Origin: Hymenobacter swuensis DY53
GTDB taxonomy: Bacteria > Bacteroidota > Bacteroidia > Cytophagales > Hymenobacteraceae
Assembly: GCF_000576555.1 (NCBI RefSeq)
Contig: NZ_CP007145.1
Span: forward strand, 4,114,501 to 4,178,500
DNA: 64,000 nucleotides
Direction of reading: 5' to 3'
Under the pieces are notes generated by a model, which did no database searches, had not been told where the DNA came from, and worked only from the letters and a program-made list of their open reading frames with translations. The first letter of the stretch is position 1; each line of letters opens with the position of its first letter. Both the position numbers and the translations under genes were made by a program. This document shows, piece by piece, positions 16,813 to 25,638 of this stretch.

Positions 16813-17751
16813 TTACCTGATCTGGGAGATGATAAACACCGTGCTAGCCAGAGCCGACAGCGTACCAATCAGGGTGAACAGCGGTGTAATTTCCTGCAGA
16901 CTCTCGTAGAAAGGCCGTCGGATGGGCTCAACATAAACGATATCATTAGGTTCCACCTGCAGGTTGGCCCGACGCATACCGTCAATAGTTGTCAGGTCGA
17001 TAATCTGCACCTGCGGATTCTTGAGGCTCCCCCGAATCAGGCGGATGTTATCGGCGCGACCTACGCGGCTTTGTCCACTGGTACCTGCGGCGGCACCGTC
17101 AATGCCCCCAGCCGCCGCCAGCACTTCCAACAGGTTCATGTTATCGTTGGTCATCGGAATGACCTGCCCGGCCCCGCCAGCCGTAGCTCCCATCACAATG
17201 ATGCGATTGTTGGAAATGCGGGTAGTCACGAATACATCCTTATAAAACTCGGTGTATTTCACCTGCAGCAGGCTGTCGGCTTGCAGCAAAGTCAGGCCGG
17301 CTACACGCTGGTAATTGACCAGCGGCAGTTTCACCACTCCGTCGTGCTGCACCAGAAACTCAGAACTTTGTCCGCTACCACCCCGAGCCCCGGAACCCAC
17401 GGCACTACTACGGCCCGTAGTACCCGTTGTCTGGCGGTTAATTCCGCTGGCCCCACCCGTTGTGCCACTAGGGCTGCCAAACTGCAGTTCCCCATTGGGG
17501 TCCAGAATTCGCTCCCCGTTGTTGGTATAGACGTGCACTTCTAAGTAGTCGTTGGGCTGAATCAGGTAGTTGCGCTCCGCCCGGTTCACTACGTCACGCA
17601 GCCGGGCCGTATCAATGCGGCCGGCCCCGTCGGTTCGGAACAGAATGTTCTGTTGTTGAATCCGGCTCGCGCTGCAGGAGCCCAGGAACAAAGCAAGTGG
17701 TGCGCATAGCAGCCACAGACTCAGAAAACGGTGAAGAAGTAATTTTTGCAT
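16813..17751 (-). CDS. Wza-type polysaccharide export lipoprotein
   Basis: A 312-residue outer-membrane lipoprotein: signal sequence ending in the lipobox LGSCSAS, then the polysaccharide export (Poly_export) domain with YLIQPNDYLEVHVYTNNGER and SLB-like repeats (DGVVKLPLVNYQRVAGLTLL, RGSLKNPQVQIIDL). A final hydrophobic segment (PLFTLIGTLSALASTVFIIS) is typical of Bacteroidota members. The middle holds a Gly/Thr/Ser-rich insert (about 88-120) that is probably flexible. It forms the outer-membrane exit channel for the polymer handled by the Wzc-like kinase encoded 51 bp downstream. Confidence 0.93.
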   Translation of the reverse strand: MQKLLLHRFLSLWLLCAPLALFLGSCSASRIQQQNILFRTDGAGRIDTARLRDVVNRAERNYLIQPNDYLEVHVYTNNGERILDPNGELQFGSPSGTTGGASGINRQTTGTTGRSSAVGSGARGGSGQSSEFLVQHDGVVKLPLVNYQRVAGLTLLQADSLLQVKYTEFYKDVFVTTRISNNRIIVMGATAGGAGQVIPMTNDNMNLLEVLAAAGGIDGAAAGTSGQSRVGRADNIRLIRGSLKNPQVQIIDLTTIDGMRRANLQVEPNDIVYVEPIRRPFYESLQEITPLFTLIGTLSALASTVFIISQIR

Positions 17752-17899
17752 GCAAACCGGCTTGTACCGGGGTCAGATTCAGAAGCAACGGCAAAATTCT
17801 TCTCTTTGGTGAGCAGTTTTTGCCTAAAAACCATCAAAGAAACCGAATTAGCCGGCCCTATCAAAATCGGCAGTCCGTAAGCCCTAATCCTGTACTGGC

Positions 17900-17926
17900 T
17901 TGTGCAACCGTAAAATCGTACTTTCG
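17900..17926 (+). promoter_or_regulatory. Probable promoter of the acyl-CoA dehydrogenase gene
   Basis: TTG at 17900-17902 and TACTTTCG at 17919-17926 resemble the Bacteroidota -33/-7 pattern with a somewhat short spacer. They lie about 78 bp before the ATG at 18004. Confidence 0.4.
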
Positions 17927-18003
17927 CGGACCCAAATCTGACCTCGGCAGGTATAGTGTATACCTGTTTGATGTTCACTTCCCACCTTCCCACCCCACCC
18001 GTT

Positions 18004-19143
18004 ATGGAACTGGTAGCCACTGAAAACCAGACAATGATTGCCCAGATGGTGCGCGACTTCGGTGCGCAACACATCAAACCCCACATGATGGAGTGGGATG
18101 AAACCCAGGAGTTTCCCAAGGACGTATTTCATAAACTCGGCGAGTTGGGCCTGATGGGCGTGCTGGTGCCCCAAGAATACGGCGGCGCAGGTTTCGGTTA
18201 CGTGGAGTATGTGACAGCCATTGCTGAACTAGCCAAAATCGACGGCAGCATTGGCCTGAGCATGGCCGCCCACAACTCACTTTGCACCGGTCATATTCTG
18301 CAGCACGCCTCCGAGGAACAGAAGCACAAGTACCTGCCGAAGCTGGCTTCCGGCGAGTGGATCGGGGCTTGGGGCCTGACGGAGCCCAACACGGGTTCCG
18401 ACGCTGGCAACATGCGCACTGTAGCAGTGCTCGACGGGGACCATTACGTACTCAATGGCGCTAAGAACTTTATCACCCACGGCAAAACCGGCAACGTAGC
18501 GGTAGTTATTGCCCGTACCGGCGAAGTTGGCGACTCCCACGGCATGACGGCTTTCATCGTGGAGCGCGGCACGCCTGGTTTTGAAGCCGGCCGCAAAGAA
18601 AACAAGTTGGGCATGCGCGCCTCCGAGACAACCGAATTGATTTTCACGGACTGCCGCATTCCCAAGGAAAACGTAATTGGCAAGGTCGGTGACGGCTTTG
18701 TACAGTCGTTGAAGGTGCTCGACGGTGGCCGCATCAGCATTGCAGCCCTGAGCCTCGGTATTGCGCAGGGCGCGTACGAAGCAGCCCTACAATACTCCAA
18801 GGAGCGGTACCAGTTCAACCAGCCCATCAGCAACTTCCAAGGCATCAGCTTCAAGCTGGCCGATATGGCCACGGAAATTGAAGCGGCCTCGCTGCTCACT
18901 TATCGTGCCGCCGATATGAAAGACCGGGGCCTGAATGTGAACCGCGAGTCGGCCATGGCGAAGCTGTACGCCTCGGAAGTATCGGTGCGGGTGGCCAATG
19001 AAGGCGTGCAGATCTTTGGGGGCTACGGTTACACGAAGGACTATCCGGCTGAGAAATTCTACCGTGATGCCAAGCTGTGCACCATCGGGGAAGGCACTTC
19101 CGAAATTCAGAAGCTGGTTATTGCACGTACCATTCTCAAATAA
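18004..19143 (+). CDS. Acyl-CoA dehydrogenase
   Basis: A 379-residue FAD enzyme that introduces the alpha-beta double bond in acyl-CoA. Visible landmarks are [14 protein letters not shown] and [11 protein letters not shown] (flavin and substrate loops), [20 protein letters not shown], and the C-terminal [20 protein letters not shown] followed by [15 protein letters not shown], which carries the usual catalytic glutamate position. It fits short/branched-chain acyl-CoA dehydrogenases of fatty acid or amino acid breakdown. The ATG at 18004 gives the usual N-terminus; two in-frame ATGs upstream (17956, 17971) add residues that do not look like family sequence. Confidence 0.93.
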   Translation: MELVATENQTMIAQMVRDFGAQHIKPHMMEWDETQEFPKDVFHKLGELGLMGVLVPQEYGGAGFGYVEYVTAIAELAKIDGSIGLSMAAHNSLCTGHILQHASEEQKHKYLPKLASGEWIGAWGLTEPNTGSDAGNMRTVAVLDGDHYVLNGAKNFITHGKTGNVAVVIARTGEVGDSHGMTAFIVERGTPGFEAGRKENKLGMRASETTELIFTDCRIPKENVIGKVGDGFVQSLKVLDGGRISIAALSLGIAQGAYEAALQYSKERYQFNQPISNFQGISFKLADMATEIEAASLLTYRAADMKDRGLNVNRESAMAKLYASEVSVRVANEGVQIFGGYGYTKDYPAEKFYRDAKLCTIGEGTSEIQKLVIARTILK

Positions 19144-19255
19144 GAATCACGGATTACGCAGTTTTGAGGCCGATTCGCCTGAGTAGTTGCTGTCTATCGG
19201 CCTGCCGATGATGGAAAAACACGGGAATCATTTTCAAATCTTCCAAATCAATGGT

Positions 19256-19263
19256 TATCTTTG
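19256..19263 (+). promoter_or_regulatory. -7 box of the rpsU promoter
   Basis: TATCTTTG is an exact match to the Bacteroidota TAnnTTTG element, 38 bp before the rpsU ATG; a TTTTC stretch near 19231 sits where the -33 element is expected. Confidence 0.7.
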
Positions 19264-19301
19264 CGGCCCATCCAGATTGGGGTTCCTAGTTCACTGAAGA
19301 T

Positions 19302-19502
19302 ATGATCATCGTCCAAATCAAAGAAAACGAGTCGGTTGACCGTGCGCTGAAGCGCTTCAAAAAGAAATTTGAGCGCACGGGCGTTCTGAAGGAGCTGCGT
19401 CGCCGCACGTTCTTCCAGAAGCCTTCCATTACCAACCGCAAGCAGAAGCAGAAAGCTATCTACAAGCTGGCGACGTATGGCCCTGATGCCGTTGAGGCGT
19501 AA
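19302..19502 (+). CDS. rpsU: 30S ribosomal protein bS21
   Basis: A 66-residue, strongly basic small-subunit protein. [20 protein letters not shown] and [12 protein letters not shown] are standard bS21 sequence, and the length is normal. bS21 contacts the mRNA exit region near the anti-Shine-Dalgarno end of 16S rRNA; in Bacteroidota, together with bS6 and bS18, it helps mask that sequence. It is followed by its own terminator, then the recombinase and hpf genes, a gene order common in the phylum. Confidence 0.97.
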   Translation: MIIVQIKENESVDRALKRFKKKFERTGVLKELRRRTFFQKPSITNRKQKQKAIYKLATYGPDAVEA

Positions 19503-19528
19503 CCTACTCGCTTAACTGCCGGTAAGGA

Positions 19529-19579
19529 CGAAAAAACCGGTCAATTTGCCGCTCTGGCGCGAATCGACCGGTTTTTTCG
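19529..19579 (+). terminator. Intrinsic terminator after rpsU
   Basis: Exact 14-bp arms 19529-19542 and 19566-19579 (CGAAAAAACCGGTC and complement) with the right arm carrying six T. It separates rpsU from the recombinase gene. Confidence 0.85.
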
Positions 19580-19657
19580 CGTTCTTATTGTTCTGTTTTT
19601 TTCCTGCGTTGAATTCCATACATTGGGTTTTCGGCCCGCAGAAGCTGGCCCTTTCGT

Positions 19658-20545
19658 ATGGAATTGTTTTTTGACTACCTGCGGTTTGAACGGCGCTACA
19701 GCCCGCACACCGTGGTTTCTTACCAGACTGATTTACGGCAGTTTTCAGACTACCTGAAAACTACTTATGAACTGACTGAACCCGCCCGGGCCGACCATTT
19801 GCTTATCCGCTCCTGGGTGGTGGAGTTGATGCAGCAGCACCGCGACCCGCGCACGGTAAACCGCAAAATTGCCTGCCTGCGCTCTTACTACAAGTACTTG
19901 CTCAGCACCGGCGCTATTGCCAAAAACCCGATGCTGCGCATTACCTCGCCCAAAGTAGCCAAGAAGCTACCCGACTTTGTTCCAGAGGACTCGCTGAACG
20001 GCCTGCTCAACTCCTTCGATTTTCCGGACACCTTTCCGGGCGTGCGCGACCAGTTGATCCTGGAACTGCTGTATGGAACCGGCATACGCTTGTCGGAACT
20101 CATTGGTATCGGGCACGACGACCTGAGCTTACCGGGCCGCACGGTGCGCGTGACCGGCAAAGGCAACAAGCAGCGCGTGGTTCCCCTGAACCCTACCCTG
20201 CTAATAGTACTGGAACGCTATATAGCTCATCAGCAACGGGAATTTGTTGCCGGAAGCAACGCCCAACAGGTGCTCCTCGTTACGGATAAAGGAGAGCCGC
20301 TCTATGAAAAGTTCGTGTACCGCACCGTAAAGCACTATCTGAGCCAGATAACTACTGCCTCAGGACAGCAGCACCCGCACGTACTGCGACACTCGTTTGC
20401 CACGCACTTACTGAGTAAAGGTGCTGACTTGAACGCTATTAAAGAGCTGCTCGGGCACGCCAACCTAGCGGCCACGCAGGTGTACACGCACCTGAGTATT
20501 GACAAGTTGAAATCCGTATTTGAAAAGGCCCATCCGAAGGCCTGA
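19658..20545 (+). CDS. XerC/XerD-type tyrosine recombinase
   Basis: A 295-residue site-specific recombinase. The N-terminal SAM-like core-binding domain (YLRFERRYSPHTVVSYQTDL) is followed by the catalytic domain with the full set: Arg in YGTGIRLSELIG, Lys in VTGKGNKQRVVPL, HxxR in HVLRHSFATHLL, His in LGHANLAATQ and the nucleophile in VYTHLSIDKL. Length and motifs match chromosomal Xer proteins that resolve chromosome dimers at dif, rather than phage integrases. No att-like repeats or phage genes are nearby and the position between rpsU and hpf is conserved in Bacteroidota, so this is a housekeeping gene. XerC and XerD cannot be told apart from sequence alone. Confidence 0.92.
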   Translation: MELFFDYLRFERRYSPHTVVSYQTDLRQFSDYLKTTYELTEPARADHLLIRSWVVELMQQHRDPRTVNRKIACLRSYYKYLLSTGAIAKNPMLRITSPKVAKKLPDFVPEDSLNGLLNSFDFPDTFPGVRDQLILELLYGTGIRLSELIGIGHDDLSLPGRTVRVTGKGNKQRVVPLNPTLLIVLERYIAHQQREFVAGSNAQQVLLVTDKGEPLYEKFVYRTVKHYLSQITTASGQQHPHVLRHSFATHLLSKGADLNAIKELLGHANLAATQVYTHLSIDKLKSVFEKAHPKA

Positions 20546-20580
20546 TTTGTTCCTTCTCTTACCCTTAACCCCACGACCCG

Positions 20581-20880
20581 ATGAAAGTACAGATGCAATC
20601 GGTGCATTTTGACGCCGACCAGAAACTGCTCGACTTCATCCAGAAGCGCCTCGATAAACTCGAAACCTTCTATGACCGCGTGACTGAAGGCGAAGTAATT
20701 ATGCGCCTCAATAACAAGGACGGTGTAGCCAATAAGACGGTGGAAATTAAGGTGCACGTCCCCGGCACCACACTATTTGCCCAAGAAGATGCGGCTTCTT
20801 TTGAAGCTGCTGCTGATGAAGCTGTTGACAGTCTGCGCCGCCAGATCAGCAAGCACAAAGAAAAGCTGGTGAGCCACTGA
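20581..20880 (+). CDS. hpf: Ribosome hibernation-promoting factor, short form
   Basis: A 99-residue protein of the HPF/YfiA (RaiA) family with the beta-alpha-beta-beta-beta-alpha pattern: VQMQSVHFDADQKLLDFIQK, KLETFYDRVTEGEVIM and the C-terminal helix AADEAVDSLRRQISKHKEK. It binds the decoding site of idle ribosomes in stationary phase. The absence of the C-terminal dimerisation domain makes it the short type. It is 35 bp downstream of the recombinase gene and probably co-transcribed; a strong bidirectional terminator follows. Confidence 0.95.
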   Translation: MKVQMQSVHFDADQKLLDFIQKRLDKLETFYDRVTEGEVIMRLNNKDGVANKTVEIKVHVPGTTLFAQEDAASFEAAADEAVDSLRRQISKHKEKLVSH

Positions 20881-20894
20881 GTTCGTGACACCCT

Positions 20895-20939
20895 ATAAAA
20901 AAAGCCCCGCCTGACAAAATCAGGCGGGGCTTTTTTTAT
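20895..20939. terminator. Bidirectional intrinsic terminator (hpf / metK)
   Basis: Exact 20-bp arms 20895-20914 and 20920-20939 (core AAAGCCCCGCCTGA) with a 5-nt loop and A/T runs on both sides, between the convergent hpf and metK genes. Confidence 0.95.
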
Positions 20940-20952
20940 AGTTGCCTATAGT

Positions 20953-22215
20953 TTATAGACCGAACTCGGCTTTGATTTTATCAACGTAGTCGAGCTTTTC
21001 CCAGGTGAAGGTTTCTACCGTGCGAGTGTTGCCCTGCGCGTCCTGCACCTGCTTGGTACCAGCCTCGCGGCCCATGTGGCCATACGCGGCTGACTCGGCG
21101 AAGATGGGGTTCTGCAGGCCCAAGCGCTGCACAATAGCATACGGACGCAGATCGAAGAGGTGCTGCACTTTTTCGGCAATCTGGCCGTCGGTGAGCTTTT
21201 CGCCGGTGCTGCCCACAGCTTTAGTAGTACCGTAGGTGGTTACAAACACACCCACAGGCTGCGCTACCCCAATAGCGTAGGCTACCTGCACCAGCACTTG
21301 GTCGGCGACGCCGGCGGCCACTAGGTTTTTGGCGATGTGGCGGGCGGCGTAAGCGGCCGAGCGGTCAACCTTGGAAGAATCCTTGCCGGAGAAGGCGCCG
21401 CCACCGTGGGCACCTTTGCCGCCATAGGTATCCACGATGATTTTGCGGCCGGTGAGGCCGGAGTCGCCGTGAGGGCCACCGATGACGAACTTGCCGGTGG
21501 GGTTGATGTGGTGCTTGATATCGGTGGTGAAGAGTTGCTGCACCTCCGGGCCGAGTTGGGCCTTTACGCGTGGAATCAGGATGTTGATGATGTCCTCCTT
21601 AATCTGGGCCAGCATCGTCTCCTCGCTGGCATCAAACTCATCGTGCTGGGTGCTGACCACGATGGTTTCGATAGCCTCAGGCGTGTTGTCATCGGCGTAG
21701 CGAATGGTTACCTGGCTTTTGGCATCGGGGCGCAGGTAGGTCATTTCCTGACCGGCCTTGCGGATGGCCGACAACTCGCGCAGCAACCGGTGCGAGAGGT
21801 CGAGGGCCAGGGGCATATAGTTATCGGTTTCCTTGGTGGCGTACCCGAACATCATACCCTGGTCACCGGCACCCTGGTCCTCCGCCACGGCACGCTCCAC
21901 GCCCTGGTTGATATCGGCCGACTGCTCGTGCAGGCGATTCATCACCTCGCAGGTATCGGCGTTGAACAGGTACTCCGGCTTGTTGTAGCCGATGCGGCGA
22001 ATTACCTCCCGGATGATGGGCTCGGCATCTACGTGCGCCGTCGATTTGATTTCCCCGGCTACCAGAGCGAAGTCGGTGGTGACCAACGTTTCGCAAGCCA
22101 CCTTAGCGGTGGGGTCCTGACGCAGATATTCGTCGAGGATGGCGTCGGAAATCTGGTCGGCTACTTTATCAGGGTGGCCTTCCGAAACAGATTCGGAGGT
22201 GAACAGGTAGGGCAT
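20953..22215 (-). CDS. metK: S-adenosylmethionine synthetase
   Basis: A 420-residue enzyme making SAM from methionine and ATP. Signatures seen are [19 protein letters not shown] at the N-terminus, [15 protein letters not shown], and [20 protein letters not shown], the loops that bind methionine, ATP/Mg and K+. The ATG at 22215 starts the conserved N-terminus directly; an in-frame ATG at 22269 lies in the leader. It is the last step of the aspartate-to-SAM route, most of which (asd, hom, metX, metY) is also in this window. Confidence 0.97.
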   Translation of the reverse strand: MPYLFTSESVSEGHPDKVADQISDAILDEYLRQDPTAKVACETLVTTDFALVAGEIKSTAHVDAEPIIREVIRRIGYNKPEYLFNADTCEVMNRLHEQSADINQGVERAVAEDQGAGDQGMMFGYATKETDNYMPLALDLSHRLLRELSAIRKAGQEMTYLRPDAKSQVTIRYADDNTPEAIETIVVSTQHDEFDASEETMLAQIKEDIINILIPRVKAQLGPEVQQLFTTDIKHHINPTGKFVIGGPHGDSGLTGRKIIVDTYGGKGAHGGGAFSGKDSSKVDRSAAYAARHIAKNLVAAGVADQVLVQVAYAIGVAQPVGVFVTTYGTTKAVGSTGEKLTDGQIAEKVQHLFDLRPYAIVQRLGLQNPIFAESAAYGHMGREAGTKQVQDAQGNTRTVETFTWEKLDYVDKIKAEFGL

Positions 22216-22238
22216 CAGCTTGAAAATGTAGGAGTACG

Positions 22239-22288
22239 CAAGGGGCCGGCAGCCCCTGCCCTGCCCCAACAGCTAGCGTGGGCAGGGC
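22239..22288 (-). promoter_or_regulatory. Structured 5' leader of metK
   Basis: Between the likely start of transcription and the metK ATG the minus-strand RNA contains two GC-rich hairpins: GCCCTGCCC pairing with GGGGCAGGGC across an 11-13 nt loop, and AGGGGC pairing with GCCCCT. The layout does not match a riboswitch class that I recognise. It may be a regulatory leader or simply stable structure. Confidence 0.4.
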
Positions 22289-22290
22289 CG

Positions 22291-22298
22291 CAAAGCTA
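22291..22298 (-). promoter_or_regulatory. -7 box of the metK promoter
   Basis: TAGCTTTG on the minus strand matches TAnnTTTG exactly and lies 76 bp before the metK ATG, which supports the ATG at 22215. Confidence 0.6.
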
Positions 22299-22429
22299 CA
22301 AGTTTTCCGGCGGTTACTACGATGCTGATTGCCACTTGCCGGCGGGGAAATTCATAGCTGATTTCAACCCCCACCGGTGGCCTGCGTTTAGGGCAGCATC
22401 CTTTGACCTACGCTTTTCTCAGACCCAGC

Positions 22430-23248
22430 ATGAAAAAACCGCTCCTCTTTAGCCTCGGACTTTGCCTTACCGCCAGCCTGCCCGGGCAGGCGCAAAAGGC
22501 TCCTTCCCCCTACAAAACGCGCTTTGCCATTGATGCTCCGGTTACGGCCGGTCTGGGGGCGCTCAGTGTCACAGGGCTATTGCTGGTACAGCAGAAAGAG
22601 GGGCTGACCGATGCCCAACTGGCGGCCCTCAACAAAAACGACATTCCCAAGTTCGACCGGTTCTCGGCGGGTTATTACAGCGACAAGGCCCAGACGGCCG
22701 GGGACTTGATTGTGTATCCGTCGTTGGTGGTTGCGCCGGCCCTGCTGGCCCTGGATGCTGACGTACGCGGGCGTTACGGGCAGGTACTGGGGCTGTATCT
22801 GCAAACAATGCTGGCCGCCGACGCCACCTTCACGATGAGCGTGGGGACCATTACCCGCTACCGGCCCTTCCTGTACGGGACGCAGGGCGGCGGTGACCGG
22901 AACAGTAAGATTTCCACCAACTCGTTTTTCGCCGGACACACGGCGCATACGGCTGCGGCTACGTTTTTCGCGGCCAAGGTATACCACGATTTCCATCCTG
23001 ATTCCAAGCTGCAGCCTTTCGTCTGGACGGCGGCGGCGGTAGTACCGGCGGTGGAGGGCTATACCCGTCTCAAGGCTGGTAAGCACTTCCTTTCCGATAA
23101 CATTGTGGGCTATGTGGTGGGTGCTACGGCCGGCATTGTGGTGCCCCAGCTGCACAAGAAGTCCAACGGCCTGAGCGTGCTGCCGGTGCAGGGCGTGAAC
23201 ATGAACGGACACGCGTACAGTGGCCTCTCGCTAACAAAGCAGCTGTAG
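22430..23248 (+). CDS. PAP2-family phosphatase, exported
   Basis: A 272-residue protein with a Sec signal peptide (MKKPLLFSLGLCLTASLPGQAQ) and the PAP2 acid-phosphatase motifs: TRYRPFLYG (from KxxxxxxRP), the GH motif in SFFAGHTAHTAA, and RLKAGKHFLSDNIVG with the catalytic histidine and aspartate. Hydrophobic helices surround the motifs. Family members dephosphorylate phosphatidate, undecaprenyl pyrophosphate or other phosphoesters outside the cytoplasm; the substrate here is not evident. The ATG at 22430 is chosen for the signal peptide. It is divergent from metK. Confidence 0.88.
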   Translation: MKKPLLFSLGLCLTASLPGQAQKAPSPYKTRFAIDAPVTAGLGALSVTGLLLVQQKEGLTDAQLAALNKNDIPKFDRFSAGYYSDKAQTAGDLIVYPSLVVAPALLALDADVRGRYGQVLGLYLQTMLAADATFTMSVGTITRYRPFLYGTQGGGDRNSKISTNSFFAGHTAHTAAATFFAAKVYHDFHPDSKLQPFVWTAAAVVPAVEGYTRLKAGKHFLSDNIVGYVVGATAGIVVPQLHKKSNGLSVLPVQGVNMNGHAYSGLSLTKQL

Positions 23249-23287
23249 CGCCTCACCTTTTTTTTAAATACCCCTAAACGATACGCA

Positions 23288-23332
23288 AACTGCCCGCTTA
23301 CGCTACCTCAACAGTAACGTAAGCGGGCAGTT
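23288..23332. terminator. Bidirectional terminator
   Basis: Exact 15-bp arms 23288-23302 and 23318-23332 (AACTGCCCGCTTACG and complement) between the convergent PAP2 and membrane-protein genes. Confidence 0.88.
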
Positions 23333-23359
23333 CGTGTATAGCAGAGCAATAGCTCGTTT

Positions 23360-24277
23360 TTAGGCTTGCACTTTTATCTCAGTTCCAAAGCGGGTGTGAA
23401 GCTCTGTACAGACACGAGGCGGCACGCGCAGGTATTCCACCACATCAGCAGTTTTTTCGGAGGACTTGCCGTTTTTATCCAGCTCAATCGTCACGTTTTC
23501 GAGGGAGAGGTAGCAGCATTCGGGGTCGGAGGGAGCCCGGTAGAAATGTAGGCGGCTAAACGGGGCCAGAGCCGTATCTTCATCCTGAAGGCGCACTTGA
23601 AGATGGTTCCAGTCGGCAGCTTCAAGGGCGGCTTTGGTAGCGGCGGCATCGATGAAGTGGATGGCACGCTGGGGCAGCGTGGTTTTCTCAGCCCACTCAT
23701 CGGCCAGTTCCGAAAAAGGTACTCCGGCCTCACTGTGGGGCAGCATCCAAGCCAGGAATACGATAATCAGAAACTCAATCAGCCAAATCAGGTAGAGGAA
23801 AAATCCGCTAACGGTAACGCTGAAAATACTCCAGGTACCGTCTTCAGCCAGGCCGGGTAACACGCTGAATACAGCACCCGGGTTTAGCAGAGAGCCCAGA
23901 AATACGTCTTCCTGAAAGGTAGTGTGGGTAAAGGAAGCCCGACTGCCCAGACTTTCGGTTTCGCCGGCTCCGGCCAGCAGGGCGATGTACACGCACCACT
24001 GCACGTACCAGGCCCACACCCCAATAGCTACGCTCAGCCAGCCTACCAGCCTGGGGTTGCGCAGCTTACCGGCCCGCACCATCTTTTTCAGCGTCCACCC
24101 CAGGCCAAAGCCGAAACCCAGCGTAACGGCGAAATTGACGTAGATGAACGGAATATACCACACGGCATATACATACAGCAAGGCTAAAGGCACGGCAACC
24201 AATGCCCCCACTCCCAGCAGGCCCAGAATTCCGCTTACCGTGAAACGTCCGGAGGGTTGATAGTACAAGTCAGTCAT
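23360..24277 (-). CDS. Uncharacterised membrane protein with cytoplasmic tail
   Basis: A 305-residue protein I do not recognise. Four hydrophobic segments are visible (about 15-37, 42-62, 80-102 and 150-180), then a soluble C-terminal half of about 125 residues with mixed alpha/beta character and no clear motif. The order suggests an inner-membrane anchor with a cytoplasmic domain. It is separated by 80 bp from the next minus-strand gene upstream and ends at a bidirectional terminator. It may be lineage-restricted. Confidence 0.75.
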   Translation of the reverse strand: MTDLYYQPSGRFTVSGILGLLGVGALVAVPLALLYVYAVWYIPFIYVNFAVTLGFGFGLGWTLKKMVRAGKLRNPRLVGWLSVAIGVWAWYVQWCVYIALLAGAGETESLGSRASFTHTTFQEDVFLGSLLNPGAVFSVLPGLAEDGTWSIFSVTVSGFFLYLIWLIEFLIIVFLAWMLPHSEAGVPFSELADEWAEKTTLPQRAIHFIDAAATKAALEAADWNHLQVRLQDEDTALAPFSRLHFYRAPSDPECCYLSLENVTIELDKNGKSSEKTADVVEYLRVPPRVCTELHTRFGTEIKVQA

Positions 24278-24357
24278 AGAAAATCAGGAAAAGGATATAA
24301 ACGCTCAAACCTAGACGTTTGGCGCATACTACACAACGCCACACGGCTATATTTCAC

Positions 24358-25638
24358 TCAGGAGAACGGGCCGTATCGCAGCACCTGCCATAGGTGCCAC
24401 CCCAGCGCCGCCATGCCCACAGCCCACCCGGTAGACCGTTGGGCCGGCAACCGCGCCAGCACTATGGCCAGTACCAGCAGGAGCAACGGCACCAGCGTGA
24501 AGGTGAGTCGCTCTTTGTAATACCCCAGCAACGCCAGAAACACCAACTGTAGCAGGAGTAAGGCTCCCAGTTGGGGCAGCGGATGCCCTGACTGCGTCGG
24601 GCGCTGCACCCGTAACCAGCCTGTCAGTCCCAGCGCGACCACCAGAAACGGACCGACAGCCGGGAGGGTCTGGAGAAAGCGCCGGAGATTGTGGGTAGCC
24701 AATTTCAGAAACGCAGGCAAGGGCTGCTGCCAGCTGGCCCGGAGCCACACCAGCTGACCGTAGGCTTCAGCTTCGTGGTTGTAGTACGCAACGCCGCGCA
24801 GTTTTAACAGGCCGATCCAGAGGATTGTGGGCAAGGCGAACAGACCGATTAGCAGCGCAAGGCGCACAGCCAGGACCGCACCTGATTTCGCTTTTTGCTG
24901 CCGCCACGCTTCGTATAACAGCACCGGCAGCCCCAGCACGAAGCTGCCGTATACCAGGGCCAGCAGCCCCCCCAGCACGGCCAGGCCCGGCAGCCGCGCC
25001 CGCCACTGCGGTGATTCACGCAACTGCAGTAGAACGTACAGCAGCAACAGCGGCACCAGAAAGGTGAACATTTGTTGATGCACCGTCCAGAAAAAGGCTT
25101 TGGTAATCTGATTCGACACCAGAAAAACCAACAGGGCCGCCAGCACCCAACGCCTCCCCTGCCCAGACGTGAGCCGGTAGTACAGGTGCCGGAACAGCAA
25201 CAGCGCTGCCAGCAGCACCGCGTAGTTCAGCAGCACGTAGCCGATGTAGAAGCCCAGCAACGGCTGATATTTCCCAGGAAGCTTCTGCATCACCTGCTCC
25301 GGCAGCAGCCCGGCACGTTGCAGCCCCTGCACTGCCCAGGTAGCCGGGTAGCCCACCACCGTGCCCAGCAGAATAAACAACGGCCGCGACTGGCGCACCT
25401 CGCCCGGCTCCAGCAGATGGGCCGGGTGGCGGGCGTCTTCCATGTACACAAACCCGTCGCAGTTGGCCGTGAAGCCGGCGTGCGGGCCCAGGTGCAGGTA
25501 AGTGCCGCAGTATTCGTCGTCGGTGAGTGGGGCGGGCGAAAACCAGAACGAGCCCGTAGCCACCAGAATAAGCAGCGTGCAGGCCGCTATCCGGCGCAGC
25601 CAGCCCGACCAGTTTCCGCCCTCAGCCTTAGTTGCCAC
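24358..25638 (-). CDS. Polytopic membrane protein of unknown function
   Basis: A protein of about 426 residues with roughly ten hydrophobic helices. A loop after the first helix carries TDDEYCGTYLHLGPHAGFTANCDGF, and the rest alternates short loops and helices, as in glycosyltransferase-C-like or polymerase membrane proteins, but no diagnostic motif was recognised. The proposed start is the GTG at 25638, which overlaps the stop region of the upstream S9 peptidase by 11 bp and suggests translational coupling. An ATG at 25740 would overlap the peptidase by 113 bp and gives an unlikely Cys-rich N-terminus. The start is therefore uncertain. Confidence 0.7.
   Translation of the reverse strand: MATKAEGGNWSGWLRRIAACTLLILVATGSFWFSPAPLTDDEYCGTYLHLGPHAGFTANCDGFVYMEDARHPAHLLEPGEVRQSRPLFILLGTVVGYPATWAVQGLQRAGLLPEQVMQKLPGKYQPLLGFYIGYVLLNYAVLLAALLLFRHLYYRLTSGQGRRWVLAALLVFLVSNQITKAFFWTVHQQMFTFLVPLLLLYVLLQLRESPQWRARLPGLAVLGGLLALVYGSFVLGLPVLLYEAWRQQKAKSGAVLAVRLALLIGLFALPTILWIGLLKLRGVAYYNHEAEAYGQLVWLRASWQQPLPAFLKLATHNLRRFLQTLPAVGPFLVVALGLTGWLRVQRPTQSGHPLPQLGALLLLQLVFLALLGYYKERLTFTLVPLLLLVLAIVLARLPAQRSTGWAVGMAALGWHLWQVLRYGPFS

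Noticed and set aside
19658..20545. Tyrosine recombinase considered as a phage or integron integrase.
   Set aside because: It has housekeeping neighbours (rpsU, hpf), normal Xer length, and no att-like repeats, cargo or phage genes around it.
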